A program made the position numbers and the translations under genes. A stretch of DNA of 37,756 nt from Sulfurospirillum sp. UBA6810 (GTDB taxonomy: Bacteria > Campylobacterota > Campylobacteria > Campylobacterales > Sulfurospirillaceae): positions 2,091 through 39,846 of the forward strand of contig DKEY01000055.1 of NCBI GenBank assembly GCA_002469305.1, written 5' to 3'. This document shows positions 17,217 through 26,256 of this stretch, piece after piece; the stretch's first letter is position 1, and each line of letters starts with the position of its first letter. The notes beneath the pieces are model-generated. The model searched no databases. It saw only the letters and a program-made list of their open reading frames with translations, and was not told the DNA's origin.

Positions 17217-18289
17217 TTTGACAAACTTTTATAAATATTTATTGTTTTTTCCACCATCTGTTGTAGTGAAAAATTGTTTTGTATATAACTAAAACCTTCA
17301 AATTTTAGCTTTTTTGCTATTAATATTTTGTTAGATAACGTTTTTTCATCACCGATTGGAACAAAGTAGCCATTGATATTTTCTTGGATGATATCTTTGA
17401 CTCCACCATGATTTGTTGCGATGACAGGGGTGCCCAGTGTAAGTGCTTCAGCAACACTCCTACCAAAACTCTCTGGCTTTTTGGAAGCACTTATGACTAC
17501 ATCACTCAAAGAGTAAATCTCAGCCACTTTTTCTTGGCTTCCTGCAAAAATGATGTTTACATGTAAAGATTTTACAAGCTCTTGCAAACTCTCAAAGTAA
17601 TTTTGCTTATCTTCTCGAACCCCTCCTACGATAAGCCCTACCGCATTTGGGATATCTAAAAGTGCCATAGCTTTGATAAAAGTTTCCAAGTCTTTGAGTT
17701 GCGTGATACGCCCGACAGTAGTGACGATAAACTTACCATGCAAATCAAATTCATCTTTAAATTTTTGGACAAATGTTTCATCTATATTTTGTGGATTAAA
17801 CTTTTCCAAGTCAATCCCACGAGGGATGAGAGTGATTTTTTTACGAGGGGTATTGTAGTGTTCTTGTATGTACTCTTTTATCGCCCCACTCACACAGATG
17901 ACACTATCCGCTTTTGTCATGATGGAACTGTAAAAACTCACAGAGTTAAAGCCGTGTACTGTGGAAACAATCTTTACATGTAAGCTTTTTTTTGCAAAGT
18001 AAACCAGCCATGCAGGAACGCGACTTCTTACATGTAAGATATCAGCTTTTAGTTCTTTGAGGATTTTTCGCAGTCCATAAACTCGCATGAGTGCTGTAAA
18101 GGGATTTTTAGAACATACATCAAACTTTACATGTAAGCTTCCCTCAGCTTCCAATTGTTTGACCAACTTTCCTCCATTGCTAATGACAACAGACTCAAAG
18201 CCTCGTTTTACAAGCTCACGGGCTAGTTCTACTGTTCCTATCTCCACCCCGCCTTCATGAAGTTCAGGTAAGATTTGTACTATTTTCAT
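17213..18289 (-). CDS. GT4-family glycosyltransferase
   Basis: A 358-residue GT-B enzyme. Motifs include LPELHEGGVEIGTVELA at the N-terminus, VSTVHGFNSVSF, IPRGIDLEKFNP at the domain linker, TVGRITQLKDLETFIKAM and the donor site KPESFGRSVAEALTLGTPVI. It carries four exact TTACATGTAA palindromes (17557, 17974, 18028, 18127), read mostly as LHVK or LHVR, the highest density in the window. It overlaps neighbours by 4 bases on both sides. Confidence 0.88.
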   Translation of the reverse strand: MKIVQILPELHEGGVEIGTVELARELVKRGFESVVISNGGKLVKQLEAEGSLHVKFDVCSKNPFTALMRVYGLRKILKELKADILHVRSRVPAWLVYFAKKSLHVKIVSTVHGFNSVSFYSSIMTKADSVICVSGAIKEYIQEHYNTPRKKITLIPRGIDLEKFNPQNIDETFVQKFKDEFDLHGKFIVTTVGRITQLKDLETFIKAMALLDIPNAVGLIVGGVREDKQNYFESLQELVKSLHVNIIFAGSQEKVAEIYSLSDVVISASKKPESFGRSVAEALTLGTPVIATNHGGVKDIIQENINGYFVPIGDEKTLSNKILIAKKLKFEGFSYIQNNFSLQQMVEKTINIYKSLSK

Positions 18290-19137
18290 AGAGTAACCTT
18301 TTGCAGATAAGGCATATAGTCAAATTTCCCCTCAAGTGTCAAAATATTTTTGGCTATTTTGTGGTACTTTGTGTCTGTTTCTTTTGCTACCAAGTCTATG
18401 ATATGCAAGGAAGCTTCAGAGTTTGCCTTTGCTTCAGAGAGCATGGAAGTAGAGTCGATAGAGATAAAAAGTACCTCACAGATTTTTAAAAAATCCCCTA
18501 TGGGATTGATGGTGGGTTCTTGTGAATAAATCAGCTTATAATCAAAAGCATAATCTTCCAAAAGCTTTTCAACCTCTTTTGGTGTTCTTCTTGAAGTTGT
18601 GATGTACTTGAGATGGTCGGGGTAAGTTTCAAAGATATTATCTAGGTGCTTTTTGATCGTATCTTCTTGCATCTTAAAGACTTTATTATCGCCTCCAAGG
18701 ATGATACCAAGGCTCTGTTTTTCACTTTTTTGCAAGTAACCTTTTGGCGTAGTAAAGCTAAAGTTGATAGGTATCTCTATGATGTTCTTCTCTTTTGGGG
18801 GATTGTCGTGACTTTGTCCAAAGATATAATCAAAATCACTATATCTAAAGCCTCGCGGTAACATCAAAGCGATTGATTTTACACCTAGCTTTTTTGCTAA
18901 GTATTTGTTTGCATAGTACGTTGCTGAGCCTGTTGAGACAATGGCTTTATAGTTAGATTTGCTTACATGTAAAGAAAATAAATTGATAGAGATATGAAAA
19001 AGATCTAAGATATAAGTGAGAAGTTTTAGATTGTTTTTTACTTCGATGATATCAAATTCCAAGTTTTTAAGTTTAGCAAAGGCTATGGATTGATTCACGT
19101 GACCAGCTTTGCCATCGCTGAGTATCAAAACTCTCAA
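18286..19137 (-). CDS. ELM1/GtrOC1-like putative nucleotide-sugar binding protein
   Basis: A 283-residue protein that starts RVLILSDGKAGHVNQSIAFA and has VSTGSATYYANKYLAKKLG, MLPRGFRY, LGIILGGDNKVF and the DSTSMLSEA loop. This pattern matches the ELM1 family (PF06258), known from a plant mitochondrial fission factor and from many bacterial LPS clusters, where its biochemical role is not settled. Its fold resembles GT-B enzymes. Position between lpxL and two glycosyltransferases suggests a role in lipid A-core assembly. Confidence 0.75.
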   Translation of the reverse strand: MRVLILSDGKAGHVNQSIAFAKLKNLEFDIIEVKNNLKLLTYILDLFHISINLFSLHVSKSNYKAIVSTGSATYYANKYLAKKLGVKSIALMLPRGFRYSDFDYIFGQSHDNPPKEKNIIEIPINFSFTTPKGYLQKSEKQSLGIILGGDNKVFKMQEDTIKKHLDNIFETYPDHLKYITTSRRTPKEVEKLLEDYAFDYKLIYSQEPTINPIGDFLKICEVLFISIDSTSMLSEAKANSEASLHIIDLVAKETDTKYHKIAKNILTLEGKFDYMPYLQKVTL

Positions 19138-20003
19138 GCAAGTCTCCAGCGGTTATGCATCCAAAACCACTGCTCAGGATAAGCTTTGATGACTTCTTCT
19201 AAGATGTCATTGTATTCTTGTGTCAAAGATTCGATAGTGCTGTTTTCTTCCTCTTTTGTATCTTTGATGATGAGCGAGTAGTTTCCATCAGACTCTCTTG
19301 CTATGAACATAGGGATAATGATGGGATTAAATTTAAGTTTAAGCGTAGCAACGGATGTTGTTGTATCTGCAGGTTCTCCAAAGAAAGAAGCTTTTATCCC
19401 CTCATCACTTCCCGCTTTTTGATCTATCAAAAGACCGATGCAGCCATTTTTTTTGAGAACTTTAACAATCTTTAAGATAGCATTTTTTTTGTGGACGTTT
19501 GTATTTCCATACTTTTCTCTAAATGGAGTGGTAAAATTGTCTTCTATGAGTTGGTTGTTGCCTTTTCGTCCAATTCCCATCATAGGATAGCCATTTTTAG
19601 GTAAAAACTGTGCTAAGAGTTCCCAGTTTGAGAAGTGGGCAGTTACAAAAACAACACCATTTTTCTTCTCTTTTGTTAAAGCCTTTAATTTTTCTAAAGT
19701 AACTTCTTGGTTAAGGATTTTGTCTTCTAGGTTTATTTTATCATTGAGTAACATAATAATCTCAGCCAAAGTCATAGAGAGACTCTCATACGATTTTTTA
19801 GCTAAGTTATATATCTCTTCTTTTGATTTATCAGGGAAGGCAAGAGTAAGATTTTTGATAGTAAGAGTACTTCTTCTTTTTTCTAGTCTAAAAAAGACCA
19901 TCGCTACAAAGTAGGTGATTTTATAGATTGTTTTGTTTGGCAGTAACCCTAAGAACCAAACAAAAAACTTTACTACTGCATACTCGATTTTTTCTTTTAT
20001 CAC
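19134..20003 (-). CDS. Lipid A biosynthesis acyltransferase (LpxL/HtrB family)
   Basis: A 289-residue inner-membrane acyltransferase adding a secondary acyl chain to lipid A. An N-terminal hydrophobic segment covers about residues 10-38. The HX4E catalytic motif is H123 to E128 in TAHFSNWELLAQF, followed by GIGRKGNNQLIEDNF, GLLIDQKAGSDEGI and the final YPEQWFWMHNRW signature. The start is a GTG at 20003; an ATG two bases away is out of frame. It begins the minus-strand glycan block and diverges from the exonuclease gene. Confidence 0.88.
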   Translation of the reverse strand: MIKEKIEYAVVKFFVWFLGLLPNKTIYKITYFVAMVFFRLEKRRSTLTIKNLTLAFPDKSKEEIYNLAKKSYESLSMTLAEIIMLLNDKINLEDKILNQEVTLEKLKALTKEKKNGVVFVTAHFSNWELLAQFLPKNGYPMMGIGRKGNNQLIEDNFTTPFREKYGNTNVHKKNAILKIVKVLKKNGCIGLLIDQKAGSDEGIKASFFGEPADTTTSVATLKLKFNPIIIPMFIARESDGNYSLIIKDTKEEENSTIESLTQEYNDILEEVIKAYPEQWFWMHNRWRLA

Positions 20004-20029
20004 ATAATGTCTTTCAAAATTAAAATAGA

Positions 20030-20039
20030 TATAATTATA
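20030..20039. promoter_or_regulatory. Shared divergent -10 region
   Basis: The palindrome TATAATTATA supplies a TATAAT in both directions in the 61-base gap between lpxL (minus) and the exonuclease gene (plus). The two promoters would overlap and could compete. Confidence 0.5.
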
Positions 20040-20064
20040 CTAAAATTACCTAAAGAGGCGCTAA

Positions 20065-20844
20065 ATGATATGTGTTTTTGATATAGAGACCATCCCAGAT
20101 GCAGAGCTTATAAGGCAAACTTACCACATCAGTGGAGATGACGTTGAAGTCTCTATTGAAGCTATGAATGAACAAGAAGAGAAAAATGGCACTACCTTTT
20201 TACCACTACCATATCACAAAATTGTAGCTATAAGTGCAGTTATCGCAGATGATTTTGGAGTTTTTAAAAAAGTAAGCTCTATTGATGGAAAAGATGAAAA
20301 GGAGATGGTGAAAAACTTTCTAAATTTTGTAGACAAACACAATCCAAAACTCATCTCCTTCAATGGACGCAACTTTGATGTGCCACTTCTCATGATACGA
20401 GCTATGAAATACAACCTTACATGTAGCGCTTACTTTGAAGTCGATAACAAAGAACTGGGCAAAAGCAAATGGGATAATTATCGTTACCGTTTTACAGATA
20501 GATTTCATGTAGATTTGATGGATCATATCAGTGAATTTGGAGCGGTAAGAGGTTTGAAACTCGATGTTTTATGTGCTTTGGTGGGCGCTCCAGGAAAGTA
20601 TGATGTGAGTGGGGATCAAGTGTTTGAACTTTACCATGAGGGTGAGATAGAGAAGATCAAAGAGTACTGTGAGAGCGATGTACTCAACACTTATTGGCTG
20701 TTTTTAAAGTATGAACTACTCAAGGGCAATATCATATTAGAGGATTTTAAAAGAAGCTTGGATACAATGAGGCTCAATCTAAAAGATGAAAAATCTTACA
20801 CTTTAACATTTCAAAAAGCGATACAAAATGCAATCAATCTTTAG
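20065..20844 (+). CDS. Predicted 3'-5' exonuclease, PolB-like (DEDDy)
   Basis: A 259-residue protein of the DNA_pol_B_exo2 family (PF10108). The Exo I residues D6 and E8 lie in VFDIETIP, Exo II in SFNGRNFDVPLL, and Exo III is the Y-x3-D pattern in EYCESDVLNTYWLF. It would degrade single strands of DNA in repair, though no member close to this has a firm role that I can cite. It overlaps manB by 17 bases. Confidence 0.87.
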   Translation: MICVFDIETIPDAELIRQTYHISGDDVEVSIEAMNEQEEKNGTTFLPLPYHKIVAISAVIADDFGVFKKVSSIDGKDEKEMVKNFLNFVDKHNPKLISFNGRNFDVPLLMIRAMKYNLTCSAYFEVDNKELGKSKWDNYRYRFTDRFHVDLMDHISEFGAVRGLKLDVLCALVGAPGKYDVSGDQVFELYHEGEIEKIKEYCESDVLNTYWLFLKYELLKGNIILEDFKRSLDTMRLNLKDEKSYTLTFQKAIQNAINL

Positions 20845-22195
20845 AGAATATGACATCCGTGGGATTTACCCACAAGAGTTAAATGAACAAAGCGTTAAAC
20901 TTATAGGATACTTTTTAGGCTTACATGTAAAGCCATTAGGTGGAGTTGTAGCCATAGGATATGACGCACGTAGCCACTCCCCAAAACTTTGTGAATACCT
21001 CACAAGTGGATTTAACAAAGCAGGATGCCAAGTTTTAAATATGGGGCTTGTTGCAACACCAGTAAATTACTTCTCAAACTACCAAAATTTCGAAGGCATA
21101 ACTCCCAATGCTTCTGTGATGATAACAGGTTCACACAATCCAAGTGAGTATAATGGCTTTAAAATCACCATAAATAAAAAGCCTTTTTTTGGAGAAGATA
21201 TCTACGCTTTGGGACGTGAGATAGAAAAAAATATAGATATGTACATTGAAGATGATTTTACATGTAAAGGTATTGATGCAAAAAGTAGATATATAGACTT
21301 TTTAGCCAAAGAGTTTGAACACCTCAGAGGCTTTGATACTCCTTTTGTATATGACTGTGGTAACGGGGTTGCTGGAGTTGTCGCCCCAGAGATTTTTGAA
21401 AAACTTGGACTTACATGTAAGGGTTTGTTTGTGCAGCCAGATGGAACTTTTCCAAATCATCATCCAGACCCAACCGTAGAAAAAAACTTAGTTGATATCA
21501 AAAAAGAACTTGAGGGTGAGTTCGAGTATGGATTTGCTTATGATGGAGATGCTGATCGCATCGCTTTTTTGACAAAAAAGAACAATGTCAAAGGCGATAT
21601 CATGGCGATACTCTTCTCTAGCACCATGGAAAATCCAACAGTCATAGGAGAGGTAAAATGCTCACAAGTGATGTACGATATTATCAACTCTTATGGCAAA
21701 GCTGTGATGTATAAAACAGGACATAGCAATCTCAAAGTCAAAATTGCCGAGCTTCATGCTGACTTTGCTGCTGAGGTAAGTGGACATCTATTTTTCAATG
21801 ACAGATATTTTGGTTATGATGATGCTATCTATGCAACTTTGCGTATGATTGAGCTTATAAAAAATGGGCTTGATGTAGATGATGCTATCTCTAAACTGCC
21901 TCTTATCTATTCAACTGAAGAGATAAAAGTAGAGACGAGTGAAGAGCAAAAGTTTAAACTTGTAGATAAGTTAAAAGAGCTTTTGCAAAATCCTCCTTCT
22001 GATTTTCCTCACATAAAAGAGATTGTTACAGTTGATGGTGTACGGGTTATCTTTGATGAGGGTTGGGGACTTGTGAGGGCTTCCAACACAACACCAGTGC
22101 TCGTAACCCGCTTTGAGTCCACAGATGAGGCAAAGGCAAAAGAGTATGAAGAAAAACTCAATGCTTTAATCCAAAAAGCAAAGGAAAGCTTGTGA
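20828..22195 (+). CDS. manB: Phosphomannomutase / phosphoglucomutase
   Basis: A 455-residue alpha-D-phosphohexomutase. The phosphoserine loop TGSHNPSEYNGFK places the catalytic serine at 102. The metal-binding loop DGDADR is at 239-244, the sugar loop is GEVKCSQ / AEVSGHLFFND, and the phosphate site RASNTTPVLVTRFE is near the C-terminus. It converts mannose 6-phosphate to mannose 1-phosphate for manC, and probably glucose 6-phosphate to glucose 1-phosphate for galU. Three TTACATGTAA copies occur in it (20921, 21258, 21411). Its stop overlaps the pgi start. Confidence 0.93.
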   Translation: MQSIFREYDIRGIYPQELNEQSVKLIGYFLGLHVKPLGGVVAIGYDARSHSPKLCEYLTSGFNKAGCQVLNMGLVATPVNYFSNYQNFEGITPNASVMITGSHNPSEYNGFKITINKKPFFGEDIYALGREIEKNIDMYIEDDFTCKGIDAKSRYIDFLAKEFEHLRGFDTPFVYDCGNGVAGVVAPEIFEKLGLTCKGLFVQPDGTFPNHHPDPTVEKNLVDIKKELEGEFEYGFAYDGDADRIAFLTKKNNVKGDIMAILFSSTMENPTVIGEVKCSQVMYDIINSYGKAVMYKTGHSNLKVKIAELHADFAAEVSGHLFFNDRYFGYDDAIYATLRMIELIKNGLDVDDAISKLPLIYSTEEIKVETSEEQKFKLVDKLKELLQNPPSDFPHIKEIVTVDGVRVIFDEGWGLVRASNTTPVLVTRFESTDEAKAKEYEEKLNALIQKAKESL

Positions 22196-23433
22196 TAAAT
22201 CGTCTCTTTTTTGATATTTCTCCCCAAGTGAGTGCTTATGAAGCTCTTTTGAGTGAGCAAAAAAGCGTTGGATACTATCACTTGCCAGAGCAAAATCTTG
22301 AGTATTTGCAAGAGTTTAAAGAGGCATTTGAAAAAGAAAACAAAGAGATAAAACACCTTGTCATCATAGGTATCGGGGGGAGTTCACTAGGGCTTAAAGC
22401 GATATATCGAACACTTAAAAATGTGAAAAAGTTTTCGCGTCGTATCCATTTTTTAGAGAGTACTGATCCCATAGCTATAAAAACGGAATTAGAGAAGATA
22501 GAGTTAGAAAAGGCACATTTTTTTGTAGTGAGTAAATCAGGCACTACCATAGAAACGATGGCTATATATAAGTACATCTTAAATCTTTTAGCTTCACAAA
22601 ACATCACTGATGAGTATAGATTTACCTATGTGACAGACAAAGGAAGTTCGCTAGAAAAACACGCAAAAACGAAGAAGTCATTTTGTTTACATGTAAGCGA
22701 AAATGTAGGAGGAAGATTTTCAGTTCTTAGTGCCGTGGGACTTGGGCCTTTGTGTTTGATAGAGGCAGATATAAAAGCACTGCTTGAAGGCGCACTAGAG
22801 ATAAAAAAGAGTTTTTTTGAAGCTGGATATATGCGAGATATACTCCTTAAAAAAGCAACATTTTATGCCAAAAACTCTATGAAATACAACATCAATGCAC
22901 TTTTTGTTTATAGCGAGAGTTTTAAGTACTTTAGTGAGTGGTATGTACAGCTTTGGGGTGAAAGTTTAGGTAAAAAACAACTTCACAGCTCCTTTAATGT
23001 AGGACTTACTCCTGTGGGACTGATCGGTCCAAAAGACCAACACTCCTTTTTACAACTCATCGTAGAGGGTTTACGAGATAAGAGTGTGACGTTTTTGAAG
23101 ATAGAAGACTTTAACTATGATGTAAGCATACCAGATATAAAACTGGAAGCTTTAGAGGAGATGGATAACATCAATAACCTCTCTTTCAATACTCTTATAA
23201 ATCTTCAAGCAGATTCTGTGATCGACTCTTTGATACAAAAAGGTGACATCCCAGTAGATACTATCACGCTTGAGCGAATTGATGAAAAAAATATCGGAAA
23301 ATTTATCTACTACTATGAGTTACTTACCTCTTTGGTTGCAAATTTGATGGGCGTTGAAGCGTATGGACAACCTGGGGTTGAAGAGAGTAAAAAGATACTA
23401 AAAGAGAAACTAAAGGACAAAAGACTGTTATGA
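22192..23433 (+). CDS. pgi: Glucose-6-phosphate isomerase
   Basis: A 413-residue SIS-fold isomerase, shorter than the enterobacterial enzyme but normal for Campylobacterota. The substrate loop IGIGGSSLGLKA, VVSKSGTTIETM and the block GGRFSVLSAVGLGPL are present, with EAYGQPGVEESK near the C-terminus. The start is GTG, overlapping the manB stop. It links fructose 6-phosphate, the precursor for manC, with glucose 6-phosphate for galU. A TTACATGTAA copy at 22687 encodes LHVS. Confidence 0.93.
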   Translation: MINRLFFDISPQVSAYEALLSEQKSVGYYHLPEQNLEYLQEFKEAFEKENKEIKHLVIIGIGGSSLGLKAIYRTLKNVKKFSRRIHFLESTDPIAIKTELEKIELEKAHFFVVSKSGTTIETMAIYKYILNLLASQNITDEYRFTYVTDKGSSLEKHAKTKKSFCLHVSENVGGRFSVLSAVGLGPLCLIEADIKALLEGALEIKKSFFEAGYMRDILLKKATFYAKNSMKYNINALFVYSESFKYFSEWYVQLWGESLGKKQLHSSFNVGLTPVGLIGPKDQHSFLQLIVEGLRDKSVTFLKIEDFNYDVSIPDIKLEALEEMDNINNLSFNTLINLQADSVIDSLIQKGDIPVDTITLERIDEKNIGKFIYYYELLTSLVANLMGVEAYGQPGVEESKKILKEKLKDKRLL

Positions 23434-24275
23434 AAAATGTGATAAAGAAGTGCTTATTTCCAGCAGCAGGATATGGAACAAGATTTTTGCCTGCTACAAA
23501 AGCGATGCCAAAAGAGATGCTACCTGTGCTTACAAAACCACTCATCCAGTATGGAGTAGAAGAGGCTATCAGTGCAGGGTGTGAAACTATGGCGATAGTG
23601 ACAGGGCGAGGGAAAAGAGCTATCGAGGATCACTTTGACATCTCTTATGAACTTGAACACCAGATAAAAGGAACATCAAAAGAGCATTATCTATCAGAGA
23701 TACGAGAAGTGATAGATAAATGTACTTTTTCTTATACAAGACAAGTAGAGATGAGAGGGCTTGGTCATGCTATCCTCACAGGAGAGACACTCATAGGGGA
23801 AGAGCCATTTGCTGTCATCCTTGCAGATGACTTATGTTATAGCCAAAGTACAAGTGTTTTGGCTCAGATGGTTAAAGTGTATGAAAAGTATAACTGCTGT
23901 GTAGTTGCTATAGAAGAAGTTCCAAAAGAGCAAACGAGTAAGTATGGAGTCATAGCTGGACATCTTGTGGATGGAAGAGAGGATACATATAGAGTGGAAA
24001 CGATGGTTGAAAAACCAGATCCAAAAGATGCCCCAAGCAACTTAGCTATCATAGGTCGTTATATCCTCACACCAGATATATTTGATGTTTTGCGTGATAC
24101 AAAGCCTGGTAAGGGTGGAGAGATACAGATCACAGATGCACTTTTAGAGATGGCAAAAAAAGGGAAAGTTATCGCTTATAAGTTCGAGGGACAAAGATTT
24201 GACTGTGGGAGTGTCGAGGGCTTTGTGAGAGCTACCAATCATTTTTACAGCACTGCTACCGAACTCACTAAATAA
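23430..24275 (+). CDS. galU: UTP-glucose-1-phosphate uridylyltransferase
   Basis: A 281-residue nucleotidyltransferase making UDP-glucose. The N-terminal loop PAAGYGTRFLPATKAMPKEM, the VTGRGKRAIEDHFD block, LADDLCY (metal and nucleotide site) and the sugar site KPGKGGEIQITDAL are intact. It overlaps the pgi stop by 4 bases and closes the operon; a long hairpin covers its stop codon. UDP-glucose would be the substrate of Ugd, whose local gene is deleted. Confidence 0.95.
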   Translation: MKNVIKKCLFPAAGYGTRFLPATKAMPKEMLPVLTKPLIQYGVEEAISAGCETMAIVTGRGKRAIEDHFDISYELEHQIKGTSKEHYLSEIREVIDKCTFSYTRQVEMRGLGHAILTGETLIGEEPFAVILADDLCYSQSTSVLAQMVKVYEKYNCCVVAIEEVPKEQTSKYGVIAGHLVDGREDTYRVETMVEKPDPKDAPSNLAIIGRYILTPDIFDVLRDTKPGKGGEIQITDALLEMAKKGKVIAYKFEGQRFDCGSVEGFVRATNHFYSTATELTK

Positions 24276-24292
24276 AGATATTTTATTTAGTG
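24266..24292. terminator. Bidirectional hairpin between galU and yoeB
   Basis: CACTAAATAAA (24266-24276) and TTTATTTAGTG (24282-24292) form a perfect 11-base-pair stem with a 5-base loop. It spans both stop codons of the convergent genes and is AT-rich with T runs on either strand, so it can end transcripts from both sides. Confidence 0.6.
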
Positions 24293-24546
24293 TAGTGATA
24301 TTTGCAACTCGCAATGATAATAGACTTTTCATCGACTTTATATACTAAACGATGCTCATCTGTAATTCTACGAGACCAGTAGCCTTGAAATTCATATTTG
24401 AGTGCTTCTGGTTTACCAATTCCTGTAAATGGGCTTCTATCGATATCTTTAATAAGAGAGATTATCTTTTTATAAATTCCCTTGTCTTCTACAGACCAAT
24501 TTGTAAAATCTGCAAAAGCTATACTTTCAAAAATAACTTGTTTCAC
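24283..24546 (-). CDS. yoeB: Txe/YoeB-family ribosome-dependent mRNA endonuclease toxin
   Basis: An 87-residue toxin that cuts mRNA on the ribosome. The core GKPEALKYEFQGYWSRRI, the DEHRLVY strand and the C-terminal KYHY match YoeB; by alignment to the known enzyme the catalytic residues are E47, R66, H84 and Y85, all present. Its start overlaps the antitoxin stop by 4 bases. Loss of the antitoxin would be needed for activity. Confidence 0.92.
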   Translation of the reverse strand: MKQVIFESIAFADFTNWSVEDKGIYKKIISLIKDIDRSPFTGIGKPEALKYEFQGYWSRRITDEHRLVYKVDEKSIIIASCKYHYTK

Positions 24547-24767
24547 TGAAACAGCTTCATATCTGCTTTAATAAGATTCTTGCCATTTTCAATATTTGTG
24601 ATAGATGTAGTTATGAGCTCTTTATTAACATCAGAAGCACAAAGGTGAGCTGTGTCATCGGATTCTGTTACAGATAATTCAATTCGTTTATTTTTAAACA
24701 TCTCTTTGAGTTTGTCAATAAAAGAGTGATCTAGCTCATTGCTATCAAGCGTAAAACTAGCTTGCAT
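24543..24767 (-). CDS. Antitoxin of the YoeB pair
   Basis: A 74-residue acidic protein directly before yoeB. The frame is open to 24827, but the ATG at 24767 has a good GGAGTT site and a -10 box 22 bases upstream, so the longer N-terminus is not used. The sequence (MQASFTLDSNELDHSFID) is not canonical YefM; it resembles the small antitoxins with an N-terminal strand and a helix that often pair with YoeB/RelE toxins in Campylobacterota. The C-terminal helix would wrap the toxin. Autoregulation of the pair is expected from the family. Confidence 0.78.
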   Translation of the reverse strand: MQASFTLDSNELDHSFIDKLKEMFKNKRIELSVTESDDTAHLCASDVNKELITTSITNIENGKNLIKADMKLFQ

Positions 24768-24788
24768 CGTAACTCCTTTTTTTAATTT

Positions 24789-24794
24789 ATTATA
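24789..24794 (-). promoter_or_regulatory. -10 box of the toxin-antitoxin operon
   Basis: The minus strand reads TATAAT here, 22 bases before the antitoxin ATG. Position suits an autoregulated promoter. Confidence 0.5.
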
Positions 24795-24864
24795 ACATAA
24801 ATAAAAAATTTTTATTTTAACTAACAATACGAGAAGTTTTTAATAAAATATTTATAAAACTTCA

Positions 24865-24870
24865 TATAAT
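24865..24870 (+). promoter_or_regulatory. -10 box of comEA
   Basis: TATAAT lies 32 bases before the ComEA-like ATG at 24902, with an AAGGAG ribosome-binding site at 24891-24896. Confidence 0.55.
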
Positions 24871-24901
24871 ATAATCTTAAATTTTAATTTAAGGAGTCTT
24901 T

Positions 24902-25153
24902 ATGAAGTTTTTTGTTGGTTTAATGATGAGTTGTATTTTTCTTTTTGCTAGCGTTGATATTAACAATGCAAGCGAAAAAGAGTTGGCAAAGCTCAAAGGT
25001 GTAGGCGAGGCAAAAGCAAAAGAGATCATTTCTTATAGAGATACAAATGGTTGCTTTAAGTCTATCGATGAACTCTCAAAGGTAAAAGGTATAGGTACTA
25101 AAACTATCGAGAAAAACAGAGACTCTCTTAGCCTTGGTGAGTGTAAAAAATAA
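24902..25153 (+). CDS. ComEA-like helix-hairpin-helix DNA-binding protein, exported
   Basis: An 83-residue protein with a signal peptide (MKFFVGLMMSCIFLFAS) and two helix-hairpin-helix units: INNASEKELAKLKGVGEAKA and IDELSKVKGIGTKTIE. This is the soluble periplasmic form of ComEA, which in naturally competent Gram-negative bacteria binds incoming DNA and ratchets it through the outer membrane. Two cysteines (one in TNGCFKS, one in LGECKK) could form a disulfide. The LigE ligase gene 2 kb downstream is another periplasmic DNA protein. Confidence 0.87.
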   Translation: MKFFVGLMMSCIFLFASVDINNASEKELAKLKGVGEAKAKEIISYRDTNGCFKSIDELSKVKGIGTKTIEKNRDSLSLGECKK

Positions 25154-25160
25154 TCTTACA

Positions 25161-25194
25161 TGTAAGGCTTTAAAGTAGCCTTACACTTCTTTTT
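25161..25194 (+). terminator. Intrinsic terminator after comEA
   Basis: TGTAAGGC (25161-25168) and GCCTTACA (25178-25185) form a perfect 8-base-pair stem with a 9-base loop, followed by a T-rich tract ending TTTTT at 25194. The left arm overlaps a TTACATGTAA palindrome at 25156-25165. Confidence 0.75.
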
Positions 25195-25230
25195 GCTAAA
25201 ATAAATCCAAACATACTATAAGGCTTATTT

Positions 25231-26256
25231 TTGAAGATACTCATAACAGGTACTGCTGGATTTATAGGCTCTCATCTAGCTTTACGACTACTTGAGCGTG
25301 GAGATGAAGTTATAGGACTTGATAACATCAACGACTACTATGACCAAAATGTAAAATATGGAAGATTGCAGCGAACGGGGATTATTGATTCTTTAAAAGA
25401 GGGCAAAGATATCCCTTATGGAAAACTTTTAAGCTCTTGTAAGTATCCAAACTATCGGTTTATAAAGTTAAACCTTGAAGATAAAGAGGCTATGTTTAAG
25501 CTCTTTGAAGAACAAAAGTTTGACGCGGTATGTAACCTCGCAGCACAAGCAGGTGTACGCTACTCTCTCACAAATCCTGATGCTTACATGTACTCAAATA
25601 TCATCGGCTTTTTAAATATCCTAGAAGCCTGTCGCCATCATGGGGTCAAAAATCTAAGCTACGCTTCAAGCTCTTCAGTTTACGGCTCAAACACAAAACT
25701 TCCTTTTAGTACAAGTGATAGCGTGGACCATCCTATATCTTTGTATGCAGCGAGCAAAAAATCAAATGAACTGATGGCTCATACTTATAGTCATCTTTTT
25801 GGTATCAAAACAACTGGACTTCGTTTCTTTACTGTCTATGGACCTTGGGGAAGACCTGATATGGCACTGTTTTTATTTACAAAAGCTGCACTTGAAGGCA
25901 AGGCGATAGATGTTTTTAACAATGGTGAAATGCTGAGAGATTTTACCTATATAGATGATATCGTTGAGGGAGTTGTGAGAGTCATCGACAATCCAGCAGA
26001 TTTTTATAAAGTCTATAACATCGGCAATAATAATCCTGTAAAGCTTATGGATTTTATCGAAGCTATTGAGAATAAATTGGGTAAAAAGATAGAAAAGAAT
26101 TTTTTGCCTTTGCAAGCAGGAGATGTTCCAGCAACATATGCTGATGTGAGTGATTTGGTGGCAGATTTGGGTTACAAACCACAAACTCCTGTGCAAGAGG
26201 GCATCGATAAGTTTATAGATTGGTATGTAGAATTTTTTAGAGAAGGTAAAAAATGA
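25231..26256 (+). CDS. UDP-glucuronate 4-epimerase-type SDR enzyme
   Basis: A 341-residue extended SDR epimerase. The Rossmann motif GTAGFIGSHLALRLL is at the N-terminus, followed by LDNINDYYD, the AAQAGVRYSL block, SSSSVYG and the YAASK catalytic pair, then VYGPWGRPDMALFLF. The combination of DNINDYYD and PWGRPDMALFLFTKA is typical of UDP-glucuronate 4-epimerases (LspL/GlaE type), making UDP-galacturonate for capsule or LPS. The start is a TTG. Its substrate normally comes from Ugd, but the local ugd is internally deleted. It overlaps the Wzz-like gene by 4 bases. Confidence 0.87.
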   Translation: MKILITGTAGFIGSHLALRLLERGDEVIGLDNINDYYDQNVKYGRLQRTGIIDSLKEGKDIPYGKLLSSCKYPNYRFIKLNLEDKEAMFKLFEEQKFDAVCNLAAQAGVRYSLTNPDAYMYSNIIGFLNILEACRHHGVKNLSYASSSSVYGSNTKLPFSTSDSVDHPISLYAASKKSNELMAHTYSHLFGIKTTGLRFFTVYGPWGRPDMALFLFTKAALEGKAIDVFNNGEMLRDFTYIDDIVEGVVRVIDNPADFYKVYNIGNNNPVKLMDFIEAIENKLGKKIEKNFLPLQAGDVPATYADVSDLVADLGYKPQTPVQEGIDKFIDWYVEFFREGKK

